Position numbers and translations under genes: made by a program
Shown: piece by piece, positions 48,662 to 58,995 of the stretch
Position numbering within the stretch: position 1 is the stretch's first letter
Layout: each line of letters starts with the position of its first letter
From: Castellaniella sp.
Lineage (GTDB): Bacteria > Pseudomonadota > Gammaproteobacteria > Burkholderiales > Burkholderiaceae_B
Direction: 5' to 3'
Length of the DNA: 64,000 nt
Assembly: GCA_019104865.1 (NCBI GenBank)
Contig: JAHRWZ010000008.1
Span: 78,292-142,291 of the forward strand
The notes under the pieces: generated by a model
The model's input: the letters and a program-made list of their open reading frames with translations, nothing else
The model's database searches: none
What the model was told of the DNA's origin: nothing

Positions 48662-49732
48662 TTAGCGGATGCGTCGGTAGGTGACGAAATCGTAGTTCAG
48701 GCCATGGTCCGCCGGCTGTGGCAGACGCTCGATTTCCTGCCATTGTCCCGCCGGCGGTTCGGGAAACCAGGTGTCGCCCTCGATTGTCGCGTGGATCTCG
48801 GTGGCGATCAGTTCGTCAGCCAGCGGCAAGGCCTGACGGAAAACCTGTTCGCCGCCGATGATGCACAGATGCTCGGCCCCGGCGCAGGCCGCCATGGCGG
48901 CTTCCAGGGACTCGAAGCGTTCGGCGCCCGGCGCCGAAAATCCGGCATCCCGGCTCAGCACCAGATTGCGCCGGCCTGGCAGCGGCCGGCCCAGGGACAG
49001 CCAGGTCTTGCGGCCCATCAGGATGGGGTGGCCCAGCGTGCTGCGTTTGAAGTGCGCAAGGTCGCCGGGCAGATGCCAGGGCATGCCGCCATCGCGGCCG
49101 ATGACGCGGTTGTCCGTATAGGCCACGACGAGGCGCAGGTGGGGAAGGGAGGGCATGGGGCTCCTTGGATGCGATGGTGTCTGTGGCGCTTCTTGCGGAT
49201 CCTGGTCTGGCACGGGCCGGATGGTCTGCCCGGTGCAGGCCGCCAACAGCGTGGCCAGTTCCCCGTGCAGCAGTACCAGATCGGGCGCCAGATCCATCAG
49301 CGGGCGCAGGACGAAGGCCCGCTCGTGCATGCGGGGGTGGGGAACGATCAGGCCAGGCGCGTCGAGCGACTGGCCGCCATACCAGAGCAGGTCCAGATCC
49401 AGCGTGCGGGGCGCGTTGCGATAGGGGCGTTCGCGTCCATGGGCCTGCTCGATGGCCTGCAAAACCGCCAGTAGAGCGGGGGCGTCCAGGCGGGTGTGGA
49501 TTTCAGCCACGGCATTGACGTAATCGGGGCCTGTGCAGCTGACGGGCGATGTGTCGTAGAGCGGCGACAGGCGCAGATCCTCGATGCCGGCGGTGCCGGC
49601 CAGGGCCTGGGCGGCAGCCCGCAGCGTCTGGGCCGCCACGCCCAGATTCGCGCCCAGCCCGATGTAGGCCAGCGTCGCGGGCGATGCGGTTGCGGGCGAA
49701 TGCGCGGCTGAATGGTGGGGTGACAAGGCCAT
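48662..49732 (-). CDS. folK-folA: In-frame fusion of HPPK (FolK) and dihydrofolate reductase (FolA)
   Basis: 356 residues with two folate enzymes in one open frame and no stop between them. Residues about 17-165 are HPPK: YIGLGANLG, SPLYDTSPV, DYVNAVAEI and the RTLDLDLLWYG / VPHPRMHERAFVL motifs. A Pro-rich linker (about 168-192) leads to DHFR at 193-356, with NRVIGRDGGMPWHLPGDL and MGRKTWLSLGRPLPGR. The DHFR part has its own ATG (49156) preceded at four bases by AAGGAG, so free DHFR of 164 residues may also be made. HPPK pyrophosphorylates hydroxymethyldihydropterin; DHFR makes tetrahydrofolate. Start at ATG 49732 (TTG at 49738 possible), 44 bases after pcnB. Confidence 0.9.
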   Translation of the reverse strand: MALSPHHSAAHSPATASPATLAYIGLGANLGVAAQTLRAAAQALAGTAGIEDLRLSPLYDTSPVSCTGPDYVNAVAEIHTRLDAPALLAVLQAIEQAHGRERPYRNAPRTLDLDLLWYGGQSLDAPGLIVPHPRMHERAFVLRPLMDLAPDLVLLHGELATLLAACTGQTIRPVPDQDPQEAPQTPSHPRSPMPSLPHLRLVVAYTDNRVIGRDGGMPWHLPGDLAHFKRSTLGHPILMGRKTWLSLGRPLPGRRNLVLSRDAGFSAPGAERFESLEAAMAACAGAEHLCIIGGEQVFRQALPLADELIATEIHATIEGDTWFPEPPAGQWQEIERLPQPADHGLNYDFVTYRRIR

Positions 49733-49776
49733 GAGCAAGACTTTAACGAGGTCCTGAGGCCGCTGGGCGCGGCGGG

Positions 49777-51213
49777 TCAGGACAGCCGCGCCGGCTTCTT
49801 CGTGTGGGTCGTTGCGCCTGCGGATTCATCGGCGCCTGCGCCGCTGCGCGCGGACGGATCCGATTCCGTCCCGCCGCCCGGCTTGTGTCGCCGCCGGCGT
49901 TTGCGGCTGGCGCCGGCGCTCGTGCGACGGGCGCCGGCATGACCGGCCTGCCAGGTGTCGATCATCTGGCTGCGGCGTTCGTCGCCACTGTCGGCCAGGT
50001 CCATCCACCATTGGGCCAGCACGCTGTCGATCTCGCGGGCCTCGGCGCGCAATTGCAGGAAATCGACGGAGGCGCGGAAACGGGGCTGTTCCATCATGCG
50101 CCAGATGGATCGCACGGTGGCGCGTTCGAAGCGGGCCTGCATGAGCCAGATCTCGCGCATGTCGGCCTGGTGACGGCGCTGGATGGCAAGCTTGTCCATC
50201 TGTTCGTCGATGACCGAATCGGCGGCGCGGGTCAGTGCCTCGTTGCGCGGCACGTCCTGGGCGAGCAGGGCGCTCCAGCGCTTTTGCACCAGGCGCCACA
50301 GCAGCGCCGCGAACAGGAAGCTGGGGCTGACGGGCTTGCCCGAGCGGACCCGCGCATCGGTGCGCGATAGGGCGATTTCGACGAACGCCTCGCCCCCGTC
50401 TTCCTCGAAGATGCGGTCGATGAGCGGAATCAGGCTCTTGATCAGGCCCAGGCGGCGCAGTTCGCGCACGCAGTCCATGGCGTGGCCGCAGGTCAGCAGC
50501 TTGAGTGTTTCGTCGAACAGCCGGGAAGCCGGGACGTGTTCGACGAGCGAGGCCAGTTGCAGGATCGGGGCTTCGGTGGCGGGGTCGATGCGCGCGCCCA
50601 GTTTGGCCTGGAAACGCAGCGCGCGCAGCATGCGCACCGGATCCTCGCGGTAGCGGGTTTCGGGGTCGCCGATCATGCGGATCACGCGGTTCTTCAGGTC
50701 CGCCACCCCCTGATGGAAGTCGATGACTTCTTCCTTCAGGGGATCGTAGTACAAGGCGTTGATCGTGAAATCGCGGCGCGCGGCGTCTTCCTCGTGGGTG
50801 CCGAATTCGTTGTCGCGCAGGATGCGGCCGTGTTCGTCGGTTTCCTGATTGCCCGAGGCAGGCGCGCGGAATGTCGAGGTCTCGATGATTTCCTGACCGA
50901 ACACCACGTGGACCAGCTGGAAGCGCCGGCCGATGATCCGGGCGCGGCGAAACAGTGGCCGGATCTGGTTGGGCGTGGCGTTGGTGGCGACGTCGAAGTC
51001 CTTGGGCTGCAGCCCGACAATCAGGTCGCGCACTGCGCCGCCCACGATGTAGGCATCGAAACCTTGCTGGTTGAGGACCTCGCAGACCTTGATCGCGTGG
51101 CGCGACACGAGCCGCCGGTCGATGCCGTGCTTGTCGCTGGACAAGCGCGCCGGGCCGCTGGGCGGCGTGGCAAACAGGCGGGAGACGAAATGTTTGATGG
51201 TCTGCTTGAGCAT
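49777..51213 (-). CDS. pcnB: Poly(A) polymerase I
   Basis: 478 residues. Nucleotidyltransferase core FDAYIVGGAVRDLIVGLQP with the DFDVATNATP carboxylates, RFQLVHVVFG, and the RRDFTINALYYDP motif that separates poly(A) polymerases and CCA enzymes from others. The C-terminus is strongly basic (SRKRRRRHKPGG), typical of PcnB and absent in CCA-adding enzymes. It adds 3' A tails that promote RNA decay. Downstream on the strand is the folK part of the fusion gene; pcnB-folK adjacency is ancestral in proteobacteria. Confidence 0.95.
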   Translation of the reverse strand: MLKQTIKHFVSRLFATPPSGPARLSSDKHGIDRRLVSRHAIKVCEVLNQQGFDAYIVGGAVRDLIVGLQPKDFDVATNATPNQIRPLFRRARIIGRRFQLVHVVFGQEIIETSTFRAPASGNQETDEHGRILRDNEFGTHEEDAARRDFTINALYYDPLKEEVIDFHQGVADLKNRVIRMIGDPETRYREDPVRMLRALRFQAKLGARIDPATEAPILQLASLVEHVPASRLFDETLKLLTCGHAMDCVRELRRLGLIKSLIPLIDRIFEEDGGEAFVEIALSRTDARVRSGKPVSPSFLFAALLWRLVQKRWSALLAQDVPRNEALTRAADSVIDEQMDKLAIQRRHQADMREIWLMQARFERATVRSIWRMMEQPRFRASVDFLQLRAEAREIDSVLAQWWMDLADSGDERRSQMIDTWQAGHAGARRTSAGASRKRRRRHKPGGGTESDPSARSGAGADESAGATTHTKKPARLS

Positions 51214-51223
51214 GGCGCGTATT

Positions 51224-51928
51224 TTAAGACTTTGTATCCCGCATGTCCTCGAACAGTTCCAGCACGCGCCAGCCGCGGCTCTGGGCCAGTTCGCGCAGGG
51301 CGGGGCTGGGGTTGGTGGCGACGGGGTGGGTGACGACCTCCAGCAGCGGCAGGTCGTTGACGGAGTCGCTGTAGAACCAGGACTCGGCGAAATCCTCCAG
51401 CAGCAGTCCCTCGGTCTGCAACCACTGCCGGACCCGCAGCACCTTGCCGGCCTTGAAACTGGGGGTGCCGTCGATGCGACCCGTGTAGCGGCCGTCGGGA
51501 TCGCGTTGCGGGATGGTCGCGATCAGGTGCTCGATGCCCAGCGCGTGGGCAATGGGCCGCGTGACGAACGCATTGGTGGCGGTGACGATGGCGCACAGCC
51601 CGCCGCGCGCCTGATGGTCGCTGACCAGGGCCTGGGCCGCCGGCAGCAGGCCGGGTTCGACGACCTCGCGCATGTAGGCCCGATGCCATTGCATCAGTTC
51701 GTCGGGTTCGCCCAAACGCAGCAGCCCCAGCATGAAATCGGCGGCTTCCTCGGCGGACAAGGTGCCCTCGTTGTAACGGCGCATCAGTTCGTCGTTGCGC
51801 CGGCGGGCGACATCGGGATCGCCGGCGCGTCCCGTGCGGGCCAGGAATTCCGCCCATTGATAGTCGCTGTCGAAGGGCAGGAGCGTGTGGTCCAGGTCGA
51901 ACAGGGCCAGGTGGGAAAAGGATGGCAT
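51224..51928 (-). CDS. HAD-IB family phosphatase (SerB-like)
   Basis: 234 residues from ATG 51928. Motif I LALFDLDHTLLPFDSDYQW with nucleophile Asp, motif II in VTATNAFVTRPIA, and motif IV FYSDSVNDLPLLE. Subfamily IB hydrolases include phosphoserine phosphatase and several unassigned members; the usual annotation is HAD family hydrolase. It starts a short chain with pcnB (10-base gap) and folK-folA, and lies 19 bases after hda. Confidence 0.88.
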   Translation of the reverse strand: MPSFSHLALFDLDHTLLPFDSDYQWAEFLARTGRAGDPDVARRRNDELMRRYNEGTLSAEEAADFMLGLLRLGEPDELMQWHRAYMREVVEPGLLPAAQALVSDHQARGGLCAIVTATNAFVTRPIAHALGIEHLIATIPQRDPDGRYTGRIDGTPSFKAGKVLRVRQWLQTEGLLLEDFAESWFYSDSVNDLPLLEVVTHPVATNPSPALRELAQSRGWRVLELFEDMRDTKS

Positions 51929-51947
51929 GGGAATTCCGCGGGAGTGG

Positions 51948-52676
51948 TCAGGGACTGGTGCGCCCGGCATCGGCATGGTGGGATGCCGGGTCCGGGTGCT
52001 GGCGGGTCAGTAGCGCCTTCAGCAAGGGCAGGGTGACGGGACGATGCTGTGCCAGGGAATACTGGTCCAATGTATCGATCAGGGTCGTCAGCCGTCCCAT
52101 GTCCCGGTCATAGTGGGTCAGGATCCAGTGCAGGACGTCGTCGGGCAATTTCAGGCCGCGCTGCAGGGCCCGGTCATGCAGCGCCTGCGCCCGGTCGTCG
52201 TCGGACAGCTGTTCGATGCGATAGACCAGATCCCAGCCCAGGCGGGTGCGCAGGTCCTCGCGTAGCGGCATGGTCAATGGCGCCCGGTCGCCCGCCGTCA
52301 GCAGGGCGAATGCATCCGGTGTACTGGCTGCCGCGCGCCAGCGGTTGAACAGGGCGAACAGCGCCGCCTGGGCCGCGTCGCTGAGTTCGCCCACGTCGTC
52401 CACCGCCACCAGCGTCAGCACGCGATCCTCGTCGGTGGCCAGGGACTGCAGCCAGTGGGCCGGCGTGCGCGCATCCAGGTAGTGCCCGTCAGGGTCCTGG
52501 GCGCGGGCGCGTAGCAGGTGGCTGCGCCCGGACCCCTGGCCGCCCCACAGATACAGGGCGTGACCCGGCGTCAGCGTGCGCACCGCATCGACGGCCGCGT
52601 GGTTGACGCCCGCAACGAAGGTCTCCAGGGTGGGTAGCGCCCCGGGCAGGATATCCAGCAACAGTTGCTGCGTCAT
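51948..52676 (-). CDS. hda: DnaA regulatory inactivator Hda
   Basis: 242 residues, AAA+ fold close to the DnaA ATPase domain but lacking the DnaA DNA-binding domain. An N-terminal clamp-binding motif (QQLLLDI, matching QLxLxx) is followed by LYLWGGQGSGRSHLLRA (Walker A) and TLVAVDDVGEL (Walker B), with the sensor Arg in RDMGRLTTLIDTLD. With the DNA-loaded beta clamp it stimulates ATP hydrolysis on DnaA, preventing re-initiation. Its position beside purM, on the opposite strand, is the arrangement known in many proteobacteria. Confidence 0.9.
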   Translation of the reverse strand: MTQQLLLDILPGALPTLETFVAGVNHAAVDAVRTLTPGHALYLWGGQGSGRSHLLRARAQDPDGHYLDARTPAHWLQSLATDEDRVLTLVAVDDVGELSDAAQAALFALFNRWRAAASTPDAFALLTAGDRAPLTMPLREDLRTRLGWDLVYRIEQLSDDDRAQALHDRALQRGLKLPDDVLHWILTHYDRDMGRLTTLIDTLDQYSLAQHRPVTLPLLKALLTRQHPDPASHHADAGRTSP

Positions 52677-52845
52677 GGTCGCATCCCGTTGGGTGAAATC
52701 AGGATCCGGACGGTCAGGATAACCGGACGGAAAACGGGTCGTGGCATCAGGCGGATGAGGGAATCGTCGTCCATCCGGAGTTCATCGTAAAATCGGGAGC
52801 ATATTGTCCAAACCTGCAATTCTTGCACATTCGGCGGCTTTTCTC

Positions 52846-53895
52846 ATGACACAAGGCACCACCCCCCCCATGACCTATCGCGATGCGGGCGTCGATATCG
52901 ACGCCGGAGACGCGTTGGTCGATCGTATCAAACCGCTGGCGGCCCGTACCATGCGGCCCGGCGTCATGGCCGGGATCGGCGGGTTCGGCGCTCTGTTTCA
53001 GGTTCCGCCGCACCTGCGCGAACCGGTGCTGGTTTCCGGCACCGACGGAGTCGGGACCAAATTGCGTCTGGCCTTCGAATGGCAGCGGCACGACACCGTG
53101 GGGATCGACCTGGTCGCCATGAGCGTCAACGACATCTTGGTTCAGGGGGCCGAACCCCTGTATTTCCTGGATTACTTCGCCTGCGGCAAACTCTCCGTGG
53201 ATACCGCGGCCCGTGTGGTGGGCGGCATCGCTCGCGGGTGCGAACTGGCGGGCTGTGCCCTGATCGGGGGCGAAACCGCCGAAATGCCCGGCATGTATCC
53301 CGACGGCGAATACGACCTGGCCGGTTTCGCGGTGGGCGCGGTGGAAAAATCCGCGATCATCGATGGGGCCGACATCCGGGTGGGGGACACCGTGCTTGGG
53401 CTGGCCTCCAGCGGCGCGCACTCCAACGGCTATTCCCTGGTGCGAAAAATCCTGCAGCATGCCGGTGCTCGTCCGGATCAGCACCTGGGCGGGCGCCCAT
53501 TGGGCGACGTGGTCATGGAACCCACCCGCATCTATGTGAAATCCGTGCTGGCCGCACTGGCCACGCATGGGCGCGCCATCAAGGGTCTGGCGCACATCAC
53601 TGGCGGTGGTCTGCTGGAAAATGTGCCGCGCATCCTGAAATCCGGCCTGTGCGCACATCTGCATCGCGATGCCTGGCAGTGGCCGCTGCTCTTCCAATGG
53701 CTGCAGACGCAGGGTAGTGTGTCCGACCACGAAATGGCGCGCGTCTTCAATTGCGGCATCGGTATGGTGCTGGTGGTCGATCCCGCCCAGGCGGATGCCG
53801 TGGCGGCCACGTTGCGGGCCCAGGGCGAAACCGTCCACACGCTGGGCCAGATCCAGGATCAGACCGCTGGCGGGCCGCAGACGATCGTCGATTGA
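52846..53895 (+). CDS. purM: Phosphoribosylformylglycinamidine cyclo-ligase
   Basis: 349 residues from ATG 52846 (ATG 52870 would give 341; E. coli PurM has 345). [54 protein letters not shown] and [17 protein letters not shown] are diagnostic. It makes AIR from FGAM and ATP. A TAAAAT at 52788-52793 may be its -10. Divergent from hda; converges on miaA with 61 bases showing no clear terminator. Confidence 0.96.
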   Translation: MTQGTTPPMTYRDAGVDIDAGDALVDRIKPLAARTMRPGVMAGIGGFGALFQVPPHLREPVLVSGTDGVGTKLRLAFEWQRHDTVGIDLVAMSVNDILVQGAEPLYFLDYFACGKLSVDTAARVVGGIARGCELAGCALIGGETAEMPGMYPDGEYDLAGFAVGAVEKSAIIDGADIRVGDTVLGLASSGAHSNGYSLVRKILQHAGARPDQHLGGRPLGDVVMEPTRIYVKSVLAALATHGRAIKGLAHITGGGLLENVPRILKSGLCAHLHRDAWQWPLLFQWLQTQGSVSDHEMARVFNCGIGMVLVVDPAQADAVAATLRAQGETVHTLGQIQDQTAGGPQTIVD

Positions 53896-53956
53896 TCGAT
53901 ACGGGATACCGGCGGTTGGCGCTTCGCCGTGTTGCTGTCCCCAGGTCTCGAGCTCC

Positions 53957-54889
53957 TCAGCGACTCAGCTGCCGGGCGCACAGGTCTGTCATTTCGGCGG
54001 TGGCATCACCTGACAGACAATCGACCGCATGGCGCTGCGGCAACGACCGCAGCCAGGTGATCTGGCGCTTGGCCAGCTGGCGGGTGGCGGCGATGGCCTG
54101 TTCGATCGCCTGATCCAGCGATATCCGGCCATCCAGATGGTCCCACAGCTGGCGGTAGCCCACGCAGCGGATCGACGGCAGTCCCGGGTGCAGGTCGGCG
54201 CGCGCGTGCAGGGTGCGCACCTCGTCCAGCAGACCGGCTTCGATCATCGTCCGGTAGCGCTGGGCGATGCGCGCGTGCAGCACCGCGCGATCGGACGGCT
54301 CCAGACTGATGGTCAAAAATTCCCAGCCCGGCAGCACAGGCCGGGGCGACTGCGCCAGCCAGTCGCTCATGGCGCGCCCGCTGCCGCGCCAGATTTCCAG
54401 CGCTCGCTGCAGCCGCTGGCTGTCGTTGGGCGCCAGTCGGGCGGCCGTGACCGGATCGACACGGGCCAGTTCGGCGTGCAGCGCCGGCCAGCCGCGTTCG
54501 CGCGCTTCGTCGTCCAACGCCTGGCGGATCGCGGGGTCCGCGGACGGCAGTTCGTTCAGCCCTTCGCGCAGCGCCTTGTAATACAGCATGGTGCCGCCGC
54601 ACAGGATCGGGATCCGCCCGCGCTGGCGGATATCCTGCGCCAGCGCGGCCGCGTCGCGCGCGAATTCCGCCGCCGAATACGATTGCGCCGGATCGCGGAT
54701 GTCCAGCAGGTGATGTGGAACCTGCGCCTGTTCCGTCGCGCTGGGCTTGGCGGTCCCGATGTCCATGCCCCGGTAGATAGTGGCCGAATCCATGACGATG
54801 ATCTCGATGGGCCAGCGCCGGGCCAGCGCCATCGAGGCGGCGGATTTCCCCGATGCCGTCGGGCCGGCCAGACAGATCAGGAGCGGCAT
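53957..54889 (-). CDS. miaA: tRNA dimethylallyltransferase
   Basis: 310 residues. P-loop [52 protein letters not shown] and [10 protein letters not shown] are the MiaA hallmarks; the C-terminal [11 protein letters not shown] contacts the anticodon loop. It isopentenylates A37 of tRNAs reading UNN codons. Its ATG abuts the mutL stop, forming the familiar mutL-miaA pair. No hfq follows; purM converges from the other side. Confidence 0.95.
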   Translation of the reverse strand: MPLLICLAGPTASGKSAASMALARRWPIEIIVMDSATIYRGMDIGTAKPSATEQAQVPHHLLDIRDPAQSYSAAEFARDAAALAQDIRQRGRIPILCGGTMLYYKALREGLNELPSADPAIRQALDDEARERGWPALHAELARVDPVTAARLAPNDSQRLQRALEIWRGSGRAMSDWLAQSPRPVLPGWEFLTISLEPSDRAVLHARIAQRYRTMIEAGLLDEVRTLHARADLHPGLPSIRCVGYRQLWDHLDGRISLDQAIEQAIAATRQLAKRQITWLRSLPQRHAVDCLSGDATAEMTDLCARQLSR

Positions 54890-56731
54890 CTACTGCCCCC
54901 GCATGAACAGCTTGTCCAGATCGCCCAGGCTCCACTGGAACCAGGTGGGGCGCCCGTGATTGCACTGATCGGCGCGCTCGGTGCGTTCCATCTGGCGCAG
55001 CAGCGCGTTCATTTCGTCCAGCGTCAGCCGGCGGTTGGCACGCACGGCGCCGTGGCAGGCCATGGTGGACAGCAGCTCGTTGCGCTGTTCGGTCAGCCGG
55101 GCGGAATGCCCGAAGCGATCGACGTCGGCCAGCACGCCGCGCGCCAGGGATTCGACGTCGCCCTGGGCCAGCAGGGCGGGCACCGCGCGAACGGCCAGCG
55201 ATGCCGGGCCCGTCGCGCGGATGCGCAGCCCCAGGCCGTCGAGCATGTCCTGGTTTTCCTGGGCGATGGCCACCTGGGTTTCCGAAGCCGTGAAGACGAC
55301 GGGCACCAGCAGTTCCTGGGCGGGCAGGGGGGCTTCGTCCAGTGCCTGCTTCAGGGTTTCGTAGACGACCCGTTCGTGGGCCGCGTGCATGTCCACCAGC
55401 ACCAGGCCCTGGGCATTCTGCGCCAGGATATAGATGCCGTGCAGTTGGCCCAGGGCGAGGCCCAGGGGCAGGTCGGTCGCTGCTGGGCGTTCGCCCGGTG
55501 CGAGTCCTGGCAAGGGCTGATAGAGCTTGCGCCAGTCCGTTGTGCCGGCCGCATCCCGCAACGGGAATCGTTGCTGGACGGGTATCTGTCCTGGGTAGCC
55601 CGCCGGGGCGGGGCGCGCGGGTGGCGGGCTGTGCGCTCCGCCATTGGCTGACCCGGGTGACGCCGCCCCGATATCGCCGGGCGCCCCGGGGCGATTTCCC
55701 GAGTCGGGCGGCGGCTCGGCGAGGCCGTCCGCCGACCCGCCGCGCAGGGCCAGCGCCTGTGCCAGCGATTGCGACACGTAGCGATGGACCGCGCCGCTGT
55801 CCCGGAACCGGACCTCGTGCTTGGCGGGATGCACGTTCACGTCCACCCCGGTGGGGTCCAGACTGAGGAACAGGACGAAGGCGGGCTGACGGTCGCCATG
55901 CAGCACGTCGGCATAGGCCTGGCGCACCGCGTGAGAGACGGTGCGGTCGCGCACGTAGCGGCCGTTCACATACAGATACTGCCGGTCGGCGCGGTTGCGG
56001 GCAAAGGTGGGCCGCGTGATGCAGCCTTCCAAGGTGATCAACCCCTGGTCGGTGGACACCGGCAGAGTCTGGGCCTGGAATTCCGCCCCCAGCACGTCGC
56101 GGATGCGGCCCTGGATGTCGGTGACCGGCCAGTTGCGCTGTGGCTTGTCGTTGTGGAAGACACGCAGCGCCACATCGGGATGCGCCAGGGCGATGCGTTC
56201 GATGGCATCCAGGCAGTGGCCGTATTCCGTAGCTTCCGATCGCAGGAACTTCCGCCGGGCCGGGATATGGTCGAACAGTTGCCGGACGTCCACCCGCGTG
56301 CCTGCCGGCCCGGCGGCCGGCGCCGGCTCGTTCATGCCGGGGCTGATCTGCCAGGCCTGGGTGTCGTCGGCCGTGCGCGAAGTCAGCGTCAACTGGGCCA
56401 CCGAGGCGATCGATGCCAGCGCCTCGCCACGAAACCCCATGGTCGCCACGGATTCCAGCTCGCTCAGGGATGCGATCTTGCTGGTTGCGTGGCGCTGCAG
56501 CGCCAGGGTCAGTTGCCCGGTCGCGATGCCGTGGCCGTCATCGGCCACCAGGATGCGGCGGATGCCGCCCCCGTCCAGCCGGACCTCGATCGCCCGTGCG
56601 CCGGCATCCAGCGCATTTTCCAGCAGCTCTTTCAGGACGGAGGCTGGGCGTTCGATCACCTCGCCAGCGGCGATCTGGCTGATCAAGGTGTCGGGCAGGG
56701 CGGTGATGGGGCGTGTCATCGGAGCGGTCAT
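54890..56731 (-). CDS. mutL: DNA mismatch repair protein MutL
   Basis: 613 residues. The GHKL ATPase domain shows [29 protein letters not shown] and [16 protein letters not shown]; the transducer domain reads [19 protein letters not shown] Gly/Pro/Ala-rich linker (about 335-400) precedes the C-terminal dimerisation domain with [20 protein letters not shown]. The endonuclease motif DQHAxxE is replaced by [12 protein letters not shown] in the form common to beta- and gammaproteobacteria, and I did not test metal-site completeness. It couples MutS recognition to strand incision. A second Met at residue 5 is an alternative start. Confidence 0.95.
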   Translation of the reverse strand: MTAPMTRPITALPDTLISQIAAGEVIERPASVLKELLENALDAGARAIEVRLDGGGIRRILVADDGHGIATGQLTLALQRHATSKIASLSELESVATMGFRGEALASIASVAQLTLTSRTADDTQAWQISPGMNEPAPAAGPAGTRVDVRQLFDHIPARRKFLRSEATEYGHCLDAIERIALAHPDVALRVFHNDKPQRNWPVTDIQGRIRDVLGAEFQAQTLPVSTDQGLITLEGCITRPTFARNRADRQYLYVNGRYVRDRTVSHAVRQAYADVLHGDRQPAFVLFLSLDPTGVDVNVHPAKHEVRFRDSGAVHRYVSQSLAQALALRGGSADGLAEPPPDSGNRPGAPGDIGAASPGSANGGAHSPPPARPAPAGYPGQIPVQQRFPLRDAAGTTDWRKLYQPLPGLAPGERPAATDLPLGLALGQLHGIYILAQNAQGLVLVDMHAAHERVVYETLKQALDEAPLPAQELLVPVVFTASETQVAIAQENQDMLDGLGLRIRATGPASLAVRAVPALLAQGDVESLARGVLADVDRFGHSARLTEQRNELLSTMACHGAVRANRRLTLDEMNALLRQMERTERADQCNHGRPTWFQWSLGDLDKLFMRGQ

Positions 56732-56991
56732 GCGGTGGTGAGTATGTCAGGCACGGGCCGAGGTGTCATGCGGCGGTGAACGGCGGCCGGCAGCGTCGGG
56801 AAAACGCAATCGGCGGGCAGCGGCCGTTTCGTTCCGGCCTCGAGAAAACGATTATAGTGAGGGCCCGCCATACCGGTGCGGGCGACGGGGCCGCGGATGC
56901 GTGCGATAGGCGTGCGGGCGTTCATACAGAGGCACGAGTCGGCTGCGGCGGTCGGGGTTTTATATCTTGGATTTGGGGTAATCAGGCGATC

Positions 56992-57636
56992 ATGGCCGAG
57001 TTTTTGCATCTTGTTCTGCATATCGATCAGTCGCTGGGCGTGTGGGTCGCCCAGTACGGGGCCTGGATCTATCTGATCCTGGCGCTCATCATTTTTGGCG
57101 AAACCGGTCTGGTCGTGCTGCCCTTTCTGCCGGGAGATTCACTGTTGTTCATCGCAGGCGCCTTTGGCGCGAGCGGCAAGCTCGATCCGGTGCTGATGGG
57201 CGGAATCCTGATCGTGGCCGCGATCCTGGGTAATACGGTCAATTATTCGGTCGGCCGCCTGATCGGCCCGAAGGTCTTTTCGCGCGACTACCGTTTTCTG
57301 GACAAGAAAGCCCTGCTGAAGACCCATGTTTTCTATGAAAAGCATGGCGGCAAGACCATCATCCTGTCGCGTTTCGTGCCCCTGTTCCGGACTTTCGCGC
57401 CCTTCGTGGCGGGGGTGGCCGGCATGCGCCTGGCCATGTTCCAGCTCTACAACGCGATCGGCGCCATCGCCTGGATCGCCGGCCTGATCACGTTGGGCTA
57501 TTTCTTTGGCAACGTGCCCATCATCAAAGAGCACCTGAACACCATCGTGCTGATCGGCGTGGCTGCCGCCGCCGTGCCGGCTGCGGCAGGGGTGTTGTGG
57601 AAACTGCTGCGGCGCAAGAAGACGGGAACCGCCTGA
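56992..57636 (+). CDS. DedA family membrane protein
   Basis: 214 residues from ATG 56992. The DedA/VTT core is clear: LIIFGETGLVVLPFLPGDSL, then FYEKHGGKTIILSRFVPLFRTF with the conserved Arg of the reentrant loop, PFVAGVAGMRLAMFQLYNAI and a final helix with a basic tail. DedA proteins translocate lipids such as undecaprenyl phosphate or phosphatidylethanolamine and support membrane potential. The 260-base gap upstream holds TATAGT at 56853-56858 as a possible -10 and a small GCCCGC/GCGGGC hairpin. It meets amiC stop-to-stop with no gap. Confidence 0.9.
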   Translation: MAEFLHLVLHIDQSLGVWVAQYGAWIYLILALIIFGETGLVVLPFLPGDSLLFIAGAFGASGKLDPVLMGGILIVAAILGNTVNYSVGRLIGPKVFSRDYRFLDKKALLKTHVFYEKHGGKTIILSRFVPLFRTFAPFVAGVAGMRLAMFQLYNAIGAIAWIAGLITLGYFFGNVPIIKEHLNTIVLIGVAAAAVPAAAGVLWKLLRRKKTGTA

Positions 57637-58995
57637 TCAGGCCCGTCTTGCCAGCGCCGGACTGGCCGCGAAATAGTCCTTCACGCCGCTCATGACCGCC
57701 GAGGCGATGCGCTGCTGATGCGCGGGTGTGCGCAGCAGCGATTCTTCTTCGGGGTTGCTGATGAAAGCGGTCTCGATCAGGATCGACGGAATGTCCGGCG
57801 CCTTCAGCACGGCAAAGCCCGCGCGCTCGATGCGGTTCCTGTGCAGCCGGTTGATCTTCCCGATTTCCTCCAGGATCTGCGTGCCGACTCTGATCGAGTC
57901 GTTGATCTGCGCACCGGTGGACAGATCCAGCAACACCTGAGCTACCTGCCGGTTGTGGGCGCCCAGGTCAATGCCACCGATCTGGTCAGCATCGTTTTCC
58001 TTCTTGGCCAGCCACCGCGCCGCCGTGCTGGTCGCGCCATGTTCGGACAAGGCCCAGACCGATGATCCGCGTGCGGAGGGTTTGATCCAGGCGTCGGCGT
58101 GTATCGAAATGAACAGATCCGCCTGAACGCGACGCGCCTTCTGGACGCGCACGTTCAGCGGCACGAAATAGTCGCGGTCACGGGTCAAGTACGCCCGCAT
58201 GTTGGGTTGCGCGTCGATCAGTTTTTTCAGCCGCATCGCGATCTGCAGCACGATGTCCTTTTCGTGGGTGCCACGCTGACCGGTGGCGCCGGGGTCCTCG
58301 CCGCCGTGTCCGGGATCCAGCGCGATCAGGATCGGGCGGTCGCGCCGGCTGCCGGGGCTGGGATTGGCCAGCGCGGGTGCCGGTGGCCGGGTGAGTTCCG
58401 GCGGTGGCAATTTTTGTCCGCGCACCGAGGGGATCGGCGCATCCGACGGGCTATTTTGCGCCAGATTTTCCAGTATTCCGGCCAAGGGGTCGTTCTGTGA
58501 GTCCTTCAGCAGCGCCATCAGCGGATCCTGGGCGACCTTCGGATACAGGTCCAGCACCAGGCGGTATTTGTAGTCGCCGACCGGCTTCAACGTGAAAACC
58601 TGGGGGGCGACGTCTTGCTTCAGATCGAAGACCAGGCGCACCACGTTGGGCCGATTCTGCCCGACGCGTACCGAACTGATGTAGGGGTCGTTGGGCTTGA
58701 TCCGGGAGACCAGGTCATTGATGGCGGAACTGAGGTGTACGCCGTTGATGTCGACAACCAGGCGGTGGGGATTGTCGAGCGTGAAATGCTCGGCTTTCAG
58801 CTCGGTGTCCATTTCCAGCGTGACGCGGGTGTATTCGTCGGCCGGCCAGGTCCGCACGGCTACGATCGTGGCCGCATGCGCGAGACGCGGAATCAGGGGC
58901 AGCACCAGCAGCGTGCAGCCGCCAGCGATCAGTTTGCGCCGCAGGGGAACTTGGGGAGCGTTCATCGGCGCGACGGGGTCAAATGCGTCAGCCAT
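57637..58995 (-). CDS. amiC: N-acetylmuramoyl-L-alanine amidase, AmiC-type
   Basis: 452 residues. The N-terminus has a twin-arginine-like signal (LRRKLIAGG plus hydrophobic stretch, cleavage near AHA|AT), followed by an AMIN domain (about 42-150) and an Amidase_3 catalytic domain (about 220-445) with LDPGHGGEDPGATG, the zinc Glu region and ETAFISNPEE. It cleaves septal peptidoglycan during daughter-cell separation, the AMIN domain guiding it to the division site. Its start overlaps the end of tsaE by 34 bases. Confidence 0.94.
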   Translation of the reverse strand: MADAFDPVAPMNAPQVPLRRKLIAGGCTLLVLPLIPRLAHAATIVAVRTWPADEYTRVTLEMDTELKAEHFTLDNPHRLVVDINGVHLSSAINDLVSRIKPNDPYISSVRVGQNRPNVVRLVFDLKQDVAPQVFTLKPVGDYKYRLVLDLYPKVAQDPLMALLKDSQNDPLAGILENLAQNSPSDAPIPSVRGQKLPPPELTRPPAPALANPSPGSRRDRPILIALDPGHGGEDPGATGQRGTHEKDIVLQIAMRLKKLIDAQPNMRAYLTRDRDYFVPLNVRVQKARRVQADLFISIHADAWIKPSARGSSVWALSEHGATSTAARWLAKKENDADQIGGIDLGAHNRQVAQVLLDLSTGAQINDSIRVGTQILEEIGKINRLHRNRIERAGFAVLKAPDIPSILIETAFISNPEEESLLRTPAHQQRIASAVMSGVKDYFAASPALARRA

